Shown: positions 54,554 through 64,000 of the stretch, in pieces
How the letters are laid out: each line of letters opens with the position of its first letter
How positions within the stretch are numbered: the stretch's first letter is position 1
Assembly (NCBI RefSeq): GCF_050436995.1
Contig: NC_134767.1
Location: 5,952,001-6,016,000 of the forward strand
Reading direction: 5' to 3'
Origin: Anticarsia gemmatalis
Lineage: Eukaryota; Arthropoda; Insecta; Lepidoptera; Erebidae
Length of the DNA stretch: 64,000 bases
Program-made: the position numbers and the translations under genes
The notes under the pieces: model-generated
Databases searched by the model: none
What the model saw: the letters and a program-made list of their open reading frames with translations, nothing else
What the model was told of the DNA's origin: nothing

Positions 54554-56381
54554 TTTATAACTCGTTTTATAACTTTGATAATAGTAATCAAATAAAATAT
54601 CTGTTTCTCACTGACATTCATAATGAAAATCCAGTCAAATATTTTTATGACTAATATTTCCGGATGAAACCTTTTGTAACGCGAAATGAATTCGAAATTT
54701 TCTGTCTCTCGTTTGATAGCATTTCATATTAACTTCTCACTGTGGTTACGTTGATTTCATATGAAATTTAAATTTGAAAATATTCTAGTATTTATTTTAT
54801 ACGTGTATAGAACTTTTAACATATGTGTAGTAAAATTCAGTCGTGCATATTATATACCAAAACCAACTAAGGATTTGTTATTTTCATAGAGAAATTAGTT
54901 ATAGGATTAGAGAAAAAAACATTAACTGTAGGGTTTCCTTCTAGTTTATGAGACAATAAGGTAAAAGTATTTATATCATTATATAAAAATAGATTATCTA
55001 ATGTTTTTTTTTTTGCCGAAATTGATGAAGACTAATGAACCGCAAGCTCGTGCAATTCGTGAGGATCTAGCACCCAGTCCTTCGTGAACGCGTGCGTGTC
55101 AGGTGAAATAATTCTCAGCGAATTCAAAATTCTGAAAGAGGTTGAATTCAAATATTCCTGCAATATTACATTTTCATTTGTTTTGAACGATAATTTCGAT
55201 TATACTCTAGATAAATCCTGCGTTTCAAGGCACTATCCTAAGTTGTCGAACCATACCTACCCTCCGTAAAAGTCATAACTTCATAATAGGTAATTCAGTA
55301 CTTTATTCAGTCGCTCCATGTAAAATACTGGTAATAGCTGCATCCGGTGAGACAAGAAGCCGACTCAAACATAGTTGTAAGAAAGGCTAGTCCGATGATT
55401 AGGTAATTCTCGTGCTTAGTAACAGTAGTGATTATTCTTCTAATAGGTTTTGAAGTAGTTCAAGATCAAGCAACAAATTCAATCATAAATAACACAAATT
55501 ACATAAACAGAGTTAATATGTAAATGAACAGTCACCAGGATTACATAACGTTATAATCTACGTTTTGTATCTACGCAAACTGTTTGTATTTCCATATTAT
55601 TCACACTGTGTAATCTAAAACTGAATTAATTAATTCAAATTTAGCCAGTTTCCTATTCAAAATAATTTGGTGTGATTATGAATGTACATAATTATAGATA
55701 ACTTGCGTATGGGTGTTGCTGAATGTCAATGTGAAACTATTTTGTGAAGAATTAGTTTTGGAAATTAATTTATATTAGAGCGAAATAATAATCGCATTTT
55801 CAGTGCCGCATTGCATTTTAGTAAATAATTGAATTACGTGAGGCTAAATTTGCGTAGCACTGTCCGAATCAAAAAAGCTTAGCTAGTCACTGGTTTCTAA
55901 TGCTTCGAGTATGTGAATATAACAATGAAGACATTAGCTAAAGTATCAATTAGCTTACAAATATGCAATAAAATTACGAGTATGCTATAGTATTGAGTAA
56001 ATTGCCAAGCAAGTATACCTCTTGTTTCATAATTTTAGTCAAAATGACTTTATGTAGCGCTTAGTGCTAGTTCATAAAAACGCTAGACTTTAGACAATAA
56101 TTTATATTATTTGGACCAACCAACACCCAATTACAAAGATACGATACAATATGAGAAACGTCTATTGTCCTATATTATTGCGTGGTGTTCAATTCACTAA
56201 TCATATGAGACAATCAGTCAGACGAAGTAATTGGACCCGTCAGACATAATGTACAGGTATTAGTCTAGACTAGTCTGGATTTAGTATTAATCGCCCGCGT
56301 CAGATAGAATTAGGGTCATAGCATACGTGATGCTTTTGGTAAAGTCGTTTTAGAAGGATGCTTGGTAATAACGGCTGTGAT
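54554..56381. other. no gene recognised
   Basis: AT-rich. The frame at 55084-55269 has no known domain. T run at 55003-55013. Confidence 0.4.
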
Positions 56382-56445
56382 GCTGATTATCGCGCACAAT
56401 CGCTTAACGTTGCGTTAATGTCGCTAATTGTCGCGATTGCAGCAA
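56382..56445. repeat. imperfect CpG-containing inverted repeat
   Basis: GCTGATTATCGCGCACAAT and ATTGTCGCGATTGCAGC face each other across about 28 nt. They lie in a CpG-richer patch (56290-56470) with several TTAACG/CGTTAA words. It could be a regulatory site. Confidence 0.5.
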
Positions 56446-59180
56446 GTCATTACGCAAAGTGGATCAGCGATCTTTGTGTATTCCGTAAACTTATTATCAT
56501 TTGTATTTTTAGATCTTGAACGTTTACGCACAGAGGTATTAAAGGTCCAATAGTACATAAAAATTTTGATTGCATGAACTTACACTTACATAAAAATTAC
56601 AGGCAATACAATATGTAAATTAATAGCTGAAGTTACAAATATTAATAAACTAGCTACTACCAAATGATCACAACGGGGTACAATATTCAAAACTAAAACT
56701 ATTTTCTTAAATATGAACACCGGTTTCATAATTATTCTCTAAAACACACTCGATTAAACAATCTATTTCATCCTTGACCCATTTACAAAATCGGCCACTA
56801 TTCACGAACCGCCATACCGTTCCGTCGTCCCTGCAAAATAAATGGAATAAAAGCACATCTATAAAAGTATCTAATTCAAGTCCTGTTAAGTTACCGCTTC
56901 GCTGGGCCGAGGAATTACTCCGCTGTCCCTGTCATTTTATATTTTATTTATACTATACCAGTTCACACTGGACAACCTTTGCGTTTCAAGATAATATTTA
57001 ATGAGATTGTCGTGTGTGTTTTGTAGCAGTTGAATTTTGGTGTGCTTTGAGAATGTTACTATAATAATATGTAGATTAAAAATACAGACAGCTCTCGGTG
57101 GTCAAAAGCAGTATTCGAATTTGGTACGTTGCAGAAGATAAATATACCTAATTCCATTTATGCTATAATGTCCTATCGATTTTGTACTATCGATTTCTAA
57201 CAAATTGTTGGTTAGTGTGGCATAATATAAAATAGAATACAGAATGATACTATCGTTAGACAAAATAAAAATGGTTTCGAGATGCGGTGTGCTGCGTGCT
57301 TACGCGTTTCCATCACAATTCGACAGCAATTTTCTCTAATAATTTTATTAGCCTCTTTAAAATCTGGGACCAAAATATGGTTCTAAATTCACCCATTTCC
57401 CTTAAGGCATACATTATATTGTTGCTACGTATTTATTAAGTACATAAAAACTATGTAGACGAAGAAAATATCCATCTTAAAAAGTCGTTTAATTCAACGT
57501 CAAGTTTAACTTCAATACAACTACAAGTCGTTTGATTAATTATTTGGTAAACAGCTATTGGCAGTCTCGTGCCCGAGGCGCGTCGAGTTTTAATCAGTTT
57601 GTTTATACATTTAAAGATTTCTTGTTGCGCATTTAATGAGCGCAAATTGTACTCTTAAAAAGTTTTCCATTCATTTCACTGTGGTTTTATTTTTATGAAG
57701 AACGTTGAATAAAATGCTTGTTAGTTCAGCGCTTTCGTAGAATTATAGCGTTAGGAGATAAACTTTGCAGTTTTGTTTTGTCTGTCTCTTATAATGAGTT
57801 TTAAGACGGAATATTTCTAAGGCTTGGATTAGTTCGTGGCTTTTACGGATAATTCTATTCCTAATCTAATTTTAGTTATAAAGCTTTTAGTTTTTTAACA
57901 ATTTGGTGGTAACTCAGATTAGATTCTCGGAGTCAAAAATGTACAAGAGAACATTGCATTAACCCACTACTTTTTTGAAACAACAGTATTTTTCTAAACT
58001 ACATATTTTTATTTCTTCATACCTTTAAGTAAAAACTAACATTCTCATTGATTTCTTTACTGGACACGGATACTACAAAGAAATTCAACAGCCTTCACTT
58101 TAATTTAATTCACTTAATTGTTCCTCATAATACATACAATAATGTTTTTAAAACTATGGTAAACAAAATACCATGAATGTCACAATAAACTGTCACTTTA
58201 GAACAACCAAAGCATTTTATTCTTGGTCACAAGCAAAGTCAATACACGAACAGACAGGCTATTTTGCTCACTCCAATCAAAATTCAAAAAAACTAAAACA
58301 CTACAACGCATCCTCTACAATACAAGCAAAGTGTTCGACGAACTTTTATACGGCGGGTTCCGGAATATTTTTCAGTTAAGATATTTTTAAGACGTTATAA
58401 CATGAAGGAAACCTATTGATATAAAATGACTAGTAGCGCAAACACTGTCAGACAATCTATACATATTTGTGTATGTTCCAAGCGGGCAATGATATAAAAG
58501 ACATGCTATTAATTACAAACAATTTAATGTATTATTATTAAAAATTACTAAAAATATTTGAATAAAAAAAGACCCTGTTTTAGTCATTACGCAATACAGT
58601 GGCTCTACAATTACATCTAAGAAATGTTCAAAAAGTTAACGCGCTATTTATTTTTAAAAGTCTCAAATAATTATCACAATTCCTCGTGATCTACTGTGTA
58701 ACGTTTCAATTGTTTACTTACAGATCCCAAAAACCTACACAAGCGCATACCTTTTAGGTGGTATTGCGTTTGAAAATCAAACCGTCACTATTGTACACGC
58801 GTTCCCAATTATTCTTTCATTCGTTTCCAATTCACGGGCCAACACGCCCAAGTGTGTGGAAAGCAATAGCACGTTTAGCTGTGAATTACGCTCGTACCGC
58901 TCTTCCCGTAAATTGTGGATTGTTTTATTGTTTTGTAGTGAGAAGAGTGGAAAGATAATTCTAACTACGTTTGGTTATTTTCAAAGTATACGGAAACCAT
59001 TTTTTTCTGTTTAAAGAACGAGCATGATTCTCTAAGCTCAATAAGTCAGCCATTCAAAAGTTTTGAATAAAATTATGTTACAATACAAATAAAGATATTA
59101 TGTCAGGTCTTTCCCAATATTCCCGTTAAGTGTAACTTCATTACGGGACACATAACACATTTCTATCTTAGTTGTCCACT
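56446..59180. other. no gene recognised
   Basis: 2.7 kb without a repeat I can name. Frames at 56774-57001, 57451-57645, 58173-58379 and 58758-58958 are short, lack domains and show no splice support. Confidence 0.4.
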
Positions 59181-59209
59181 GTTCAGTCTCGGGACTTGTG
59201 AGACTGAAC
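59181..59209. repeat. perfect 10-bp hairpin with 9-nt loop
   Basis: GTTCAGTCTC (59181-59190) and GAGACTGAAC (59200-59209). It lies between TTACGGGACAC (59142-59152) and CCTGTTACGGGACC (59319-59332), which repeat the same word TTACGGGAC. Confidence 0.85.
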
Positions 59210-60070
59210 GTACCTATTATTCTGCACAGCCGCATGATTTTTATGTAACAGGACAACTAGCACTAAAACAGTAGCATTTGCCTTGCCACAAGTCATCTGG
59301 AACAAAATAGTGTCGCTTGTCCTGTTACGGGACCATTTAGCGAGACTAGTAGTATAGACCTGATATTACGTCGGTACGGCCTTTTTTAATGTCTATTAAT
59401 GTTACAAAACGAACTTGTATAAAATCAGGGCTTATAATTAGGTAAGGCAAAGATTAAAAAGCATTAACATAATTCCCTCATACAATATAATAGAATCCAA
59501 TCTCCGAAAGTTACTAGCTTGTACTACAAACACTTCTTCACACTTCCTTATCTCAGTAAAGCTGAGGATTTGAGGGAATTTCTACAGGATACTATGTCCG
59601 AGGTGATTTGATACACGATACGGAGTAAGAAATACACAGGTGTTTCTATTGTTGTATTTTAGCTTTAGAATAACAATTTTGGTGGAAGTAAAACTATGCA
59701 ATATTGTTTTCAATTTATAGCAAAAATTTCAGCCATGATCAATCATGATAATCGAGTACACGTTTCAAGAAAAGAAAATCATACATATTTTGAGAAGTGT
59801 GGGTTTTTTTTAAACTAAAGATGAATTCTTAACTTTTCTAAAATAACACAGGGCAATAACTTTCTGTGTATCGCACCACGATGAAGTTTCAATGAGTAAA
59901 GAAAAAGTAAAAAGTACACGCAAAATAACGGCAAATATACCTCCCACAACCTCAACAAAATATGAAAAGTACTTTACTTCAAAACCTAAAAAATCAATCA
60001 CTTCGGAATACCAAAATAAAACACCTGCACTGTATATTCGGGAACTTTGAAACAAAATAAAAATAAACGC
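59210..60070. other. no gene called; 130-codon minus frame considered
   Basis: An open frame on the minus strand from 60202 down to 59810 has a hydrophobic, F/V/I-rich content with no recognised domain. It starts inside the 60071-60360 duplication unit, and the second unit does not keep the frame. I do not call a gene. Confidence 0.45.
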
Positions 60071-60767
60071 TCTAAAAACAAAGCGAGGTAGTTGCCAAAT
60101 CCGCGCAGCTTGGAGACGCGAGACTTTAGGACGTAGAATATTACACGGCTGAATCGTTGCGATCTTTATGTGAATGACTGTTCTTACAATAGCGAGAAAC
60201 AAAAGGTTATATCTTGTAGTAGGTAGGTGATTTTATTGATTTGTCTAGTTAAACATATTATATTGGAGCATTGTAGAACGAATCTCTACGGTCGTTACTC
60301 TCGAGGATCGAATATGACGTTTAAACTCTACTACAAAAATAGTTCCTACAGCCCCCACTAGAGGCGTTTATCAGATTATCATACAGAATTTGTGTATAGG
60401 TAACCAGTTCTTGTCAGTCAATAGTAGTAGATAAAGTAAAGAAATAATTAAAGAACACGCAAAATAGAATAAAAGTTCTAAAAACAAAGCGAGGGTAGTT
60501 GCCAAATCCGCGCAGCTTGGAGACGCGAGACTTTAGAACGGAGAATAATACACGGCTGAATCGTTGCGATCTTTATGTGAATGACTGTTCTTACAATAGC
60601 GAGAAACAAAGGTTATATCTTGAAGTAGGTAGTTGATTTTATTGATTTGTCTAGTTGAACATCGTTATATTTGAGAGTTGTAGCATGACTCTCTACGGCC
60701 GTTACTATCGAGTATCGAATATGACGTTTAAACTCTACAGCAAAAATAGTTCACACAGCGCCCGCTA
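60071..60767 (+). repeat. tandem segmental duplication, period 406 bp
   Basis: Copy 1 (60071-60360) and copy 2 (60477-60767) align almost throughout. Shared landmarks: AACAAAGCGAGG, AGTTGCCAAATCCGCGCAGC, TTGGAGACGCGAGACTTTAG, GGCTGAATCGTTGCGATC, TTATGTGAATGACTGTTC, AATATGACGTTTAAACTCTA. Each unit joins about 200 bp of unknown sequence to the 5' half of a family M element. The few mismatches suggest it is moderately recent. Confidence 0.9.
60271..60435 (+). mobile_element. MITE-like family M copy 16
   Basis: TTGTAGAACGAATCTCTACG, GTCGTTACTCTCGAGGATCG, AATATGACGTTTAAACTC, AAAATAGTTCCTACAGCCCC, CACTAGAGGCGTTTATCAG, then GTCAGTCAATAGTAGTAG. It is complete apart from wear at the 3' end. Confidence 0.82.
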
Positions 60768-60773
60768 TCGCCT
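60678..60773 (+). mobile_element. MITE-like family M copy 17, 5' half
   Basis: TTGTAGCATGACTCTCTACG, GCCGTTACTATCGAGTATCG, AATATGACGTTTAAACTC, then CGCCCGCTA, where it stops abruptly. The break is the end of the 406-bp duplication unit, so the element was cut by the duplication. Confidence 0.82.
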
Positions 60774-62901
60774 AAAATCTTTGGCCACGAAAAAGGCCAT
60801 GCCTAGTGTGGCTTAAGTTACTGATCTTATGTTTGTACAACTGTGGACTGTTAATAAATGATTTTTAATTTTTATTTTATATTTTTTATGTGCCCATGCA
60901 CACTCATTATGTGCTAGCAATTTTACATATAGTAAGCTTAAATTTCGAAGTTACAACGGTTGATTAAATTACGCTGCTGCTTATCAAAAATCCTTATTGT
61001 CGATTAAAACACTCCTGATTACAACTCAGTAAAAGCTTGTTCGAGTTGAATATACACAAAACTGGCGATATTTGACATATTAACAATCTATGAGTGGCAG
61101 ACTTACATTTTTTTGTTTGCTAATGGCAGTATAAAAAAATTGTACAGAAAGTCTCGGTTTCATAATAACGTGCAATTTTAACCACAAAAAATAAACCAGA
61201 ATAATTAATAACCACGAAAACAGTAGAAATTATTTCACTTTTCACAATAAACAAAAGCCTTTAAAAATTGTAACAAATTCTTGTCTTTCCCTCAGAATGG
61301 TTCGTTAATGTTTATTAGTCGTCTTTGTTCTGCACAAAAGAGTTTTTGAAACAAAAACTGCGGGGGTTTAGGACGTAGAACAAATTACAATGTTATGTGA
61401 AGTAGTTTGTTTTATTTGGAACAATGCTAGCTGAAACGTGGACGTGATCTTTTGGAAGAAAAATATTGATAAATACATAAATTTTATGATAGAATTAGGT
61501 CATCTTAATAAGACAATGCTATAAGGCGGTGAAGGGTAGCTTATATCGTGCGATGTATCATGATCTTCATTTGTGGGTATAATTTGTGGGTATAACTTCA
61601 TTTGTGGCTAAATGAAAAATACAAGGTTTAAGAGGTATGCAACCGAGAATAGTGGAATTATGTGGAAGCGAAATGATTTATGCTCGTGTATTGCAAGACT
61701 TATGAAGACTGAATAAAGAAGAAATGTTCGTAAGTGGTGTTTTAGTCTCTGTCCAGTCGTGATTAGCTTTTGTAAGAAATACACAAAAAGTAAGACGTAT
61801 AGCTCCAAATATTGAATAGGCCTGTACTACTACACTTACAAACATTACTAGGCCCTATTTAATTACGTACAAATGTAGTATAATATATTATGAGTAATAC
61901 TCCAAAAACAATAATTTAGAAACGAGTAACATTTCAACATGTATTTCTTTTTACAATAAGCCCCCACCTAAGTACCTCAAAAATTCCACAGCCAGTAAAA
62001 ACTGTAGCAGGTTTTAATTCTTTTTACCACCAAAATGTATGTTGTTATTCAATGAGGTAAAACTCGCGGTGTTTCTTACATTTTTAAAAAGTTTTTCACT
62101 ACAATTGTAATAAGTCTTTCAAATTCATTATACTAGAGTATCCACTTTTTAAACTGGTGAGAAATATTACCTGCTGAGTGCTATACAATGAATGGGCTGG
62201 TGAAATTAAATACAGGCATTTATATTTTACCGTAACTGTGAAAAGATTAGTACTATGAAATCAACGTTTTTTTGGGGGATCTAATGTAACATAAGAGTTT
62301 TAAGATTCCTGCTATAAGAAGAACGCGTTTTTTAACTTGCAATAACTACCTACTCGATGACTAGCTCGTAAAAAAATGCTGTAAAAAACATATACAAATT
62401 ATATCAGTAACTTCCTTAAAACGACAGAATGACATGTATGAATTTGAATGTGAATCAATTAAAGGAAGTTTGTAAGTAGTGTTCGAAGAGAGGACTGGTA
62501 TTTGCTTACCGTCAAGGAGAAAGTATGTAAGTATGATTTTATGAATAAATACCTATAGTAAGTAACTAGAAACATTAACAAGAGACTGACTGTCACAATG
62601 ACAGATACAACTGAATGTGAGTACACATGATGCACTTCCGTCAAAGTGCAGACAAACGGAGTCCTTCACAACGGATTATTGTGTACCCGGCTAATGTTAT
62701 CCCCGCTTCGAAGTTCCTTTAGGATGAATTTACACTACGCTTATAGTTTATAGCTAAACCACACTTTTCATTTAATCTTCAGGAATGGATTAACAATGCA
62801 TTGTCCATTTATACTTATATGTTATGAATAACGCTCATTTCATAACCTTACATCTTTCAAACAGATTTACGCACTTTAATAAAATTGTCTGATAATAAAT
62901 T
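60774..62901. other. no gene recognised
   Basis: 2.1 kb of AT-rich DNA. A small direct repeat TTTGTGGGTATAA at 61570-61595 (two close units). Frames at 61608-61808 and 62459-62644 are unsupported. Confidence 0.4.
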
Positions 62902-63060
62902 GCTACTATCAAATATTGTCAACTGGCTAACTTCCGACAAATTGTATGTGAAAATCTGATCACCGCCTCTAGCAGACGCCGTAGGAAATAAGTGTTCAGT
63001 ATATTTTAAATGTCAAAATCTCGACAGTCATTAGATCATTCAAGTCAGAATCGCGCTTCT
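62902..63060 (-). mobile_element. MITE-like family M copy 18
   Basis: CTACTATCAAATATTGTCAA, CTGGCTAACTTCCGAC, AAAATCTGATCACCGCCTCT, AGCAGACGCCGTAGGAAATA, TAAATGTCAAAATCTCGAC, end AGAATCGCGCTTCTG. The antisense terminus AATCGCGCT matches the CTGTAGCGCGATT start of copy 9. Confidence 0.82.
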
Positions 63061-63769
63061 GAAAATGAGGTTAAAACCCACTAGAACGTAACACTATCTT
63101 TTAGGGACAAAAGCTTTTGTCCAGCATTATTCTTATATTATCATTATTTTTGCTAAGAAACATCTAGTCTAATGTATACCAGACTCGACCTCAATATCGG
63201 TCATGTCAGGACATGCCCTTAATTTTGTTCAAATTAATCACAATTCAGCTCGGTAAAGCAGTCGACTAAGAAGTTTTAGTAAATAGTTGCTTTAGTGATG
63301 AATTTCAGTGTACATTTTGAGGTTGCCGGTCCAAATTGGTTTTAATTATGAAATTTGTAACAAGAAGGCTGATTTGTAGGAAAATTGTGGTAATTATTAA
63401 CTTTGTAATTATATAGGTGTAGATTGTAGAAGTTAAAGAAATTGTTTCTGGAAAAGTATTACTAGAGTTTGTTTAAGATTGTTATCTTCCTTTCAACAAA
63501 TTAGCGTATTGTGTTGGTAAGTAAAAGAAAAATGGTGGATATTTTTTCTATTTGTGCTGGTTCAAAATATTCTTTGTTATTTTTTATCGGCTATTATCAG
63601 TTTTTGAAAAAAAAACAGCACTCATTAACATTAAATTTGTCGTACTCAAAAGTTTTTTCAAATGTGTGTAAAAAATTGCGTATTTCACATTTCTAAACCC
63701 CATCAAATGGTGAATTAACTGCAAATTACCAAACACATGTCACCAAATCACAGCGAACTCTGAACTACT
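63061..63769. other. no feature seen
   Basis: AT-rich; the frame at 63511-63696 has no recognised domain. Confidence 0.4.
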
Positions 63770-63860
63770 ATTGAAGTGAGGTCAGAAAAATCGTGAATAG
63801 CATTACCAGACTCAGGAATTGAGCCCAAGACACTGTGAACTGCATTCACTTTCTCATGGA
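63770..63860 (-). mobile_element. degenerate tRNA-derived SINE
   Basis: On the minus strand: GTGAATGCAGTTCACAGTG, then GGGCTCAATTCCTGAGTC (B-box-like), then GGTAATGC. This resembles the lepidopteran SINE head plan; the A box is unclear. Confidence 0.5.
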
Positions 63861-63979
63861 TCACATGGACAATCAATGGCTACGAAAGATTTTATTCTAA
63901 GAAAATGTCAGTACCTCAGTCTTAAGTCCAAGTTTCGTGATCCCATACAAGTTTGTAGGTAATTTGACAAGTTTTAACA

Positions 63980-64000
63980 ATGGCCGCCCCCGCTCACCTT
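63980..64000 (+). other. GC-rich edge: possible exon start or repeat head
   Basis: The last 21 bases are an ATG in a good context (AACAATGG) followed by six GC-rich sense codons reading MAAPAHL. The composition changes sharply from AT-rich sequence just before. GCCGCCC...CGCTCACC also resembles the start of the 5S-headed SINE (GGCGCCC...CGCTCACC), so a repeat is an equal alternative. Cut by the window end. Confidence 0.25.

Noticed and set aside
57170..57215. Family M scrap, from CTATCGATTTTGTACTATCG
   Set aside because: Too short and lacking the conserved centre; such words occur by chance.
59810..60202. 130-codon open frame (-)
   Set aside because: Hydrophobic by AT bias, no recognised domain. 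Its first third lies in a duplicated unit whose second copy does not preserve the frame.

Overview
This window is AT-rich eukaryotic nuclear DNA with no recognisable protein-coding gene. It carries dispersed repeats that I know as typical of moths and butterflies: tRNA-derived SINEs with the GCGCAGTGGTTTAGG box, non-LTR 3' ends with the 'ccactgctgg' core, and elements that start CTAGCTGACCCGCGCAACTTCG. I therefore read it as a lepidopteran chromosome, perhaps a noctuid-type moth (inference from repeat families only). It is either intergenic or inside very long introns. Every open frame starting with ATG is 138 codons or shorter. The longest ones overlap repeats or show no domain, so no CDS is called.

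Layout. 1-19.5 kb: sparse. It holds old non-LTR fragments (0-0.2, 5.1-5.3, 9.2, 15.5 kb), a complete 5S-rRNA-derived SINE at 1.0 kb with target-site duplications, an older antisense relative at 17.5 kb, tRNA-derived SINEs at 2.3, 13.1 and 14.2 kb, and a tandem duplication at 3.6-3.9 kb. 19.5-33 kb: the first copies of a short MITE-like family (GCGCCCGCTAGAGGCGCTGATCAG core), a 468-bp near-perfect inverted repeat at 23.1-23.6 kb, a full tRNA SINE at 24.7 kb, and a possible transposase scrap at 29.8 kb. 33-49 kb: the second complete 5S SINE, with a perfect 9-bp target-site duplication at 33.8 kb; a young (CAAA)n-bearing element nested inside a SINE at 41 kb; and SINEs at 47.5 and 48.2 kb. 50-64 kb: a dense group of MITE copies, some paired. 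One contains a 24-bp perfect snapback, and two lie in a 406-bp-period tandem duplication at 60 kb. The last 21 bases are abruptly GC-rich and may open an exon or another repeat.

The most unusual items are: (1) the 5S-rRNA-headed SINE, whose 5S resemblance covers most of the 5S gene including the internal promoter and whose mobility is supported by duplicated target sites; (2) the long hairpin at 23136-23603, which could make double-stranded RNA if transcribed; (3) the MITE-like family of about 18 copies, all in 19.5-63 kb, with rearranged derivatives. All similarity statements are by eye and from memory of repeat families; no database search was run.
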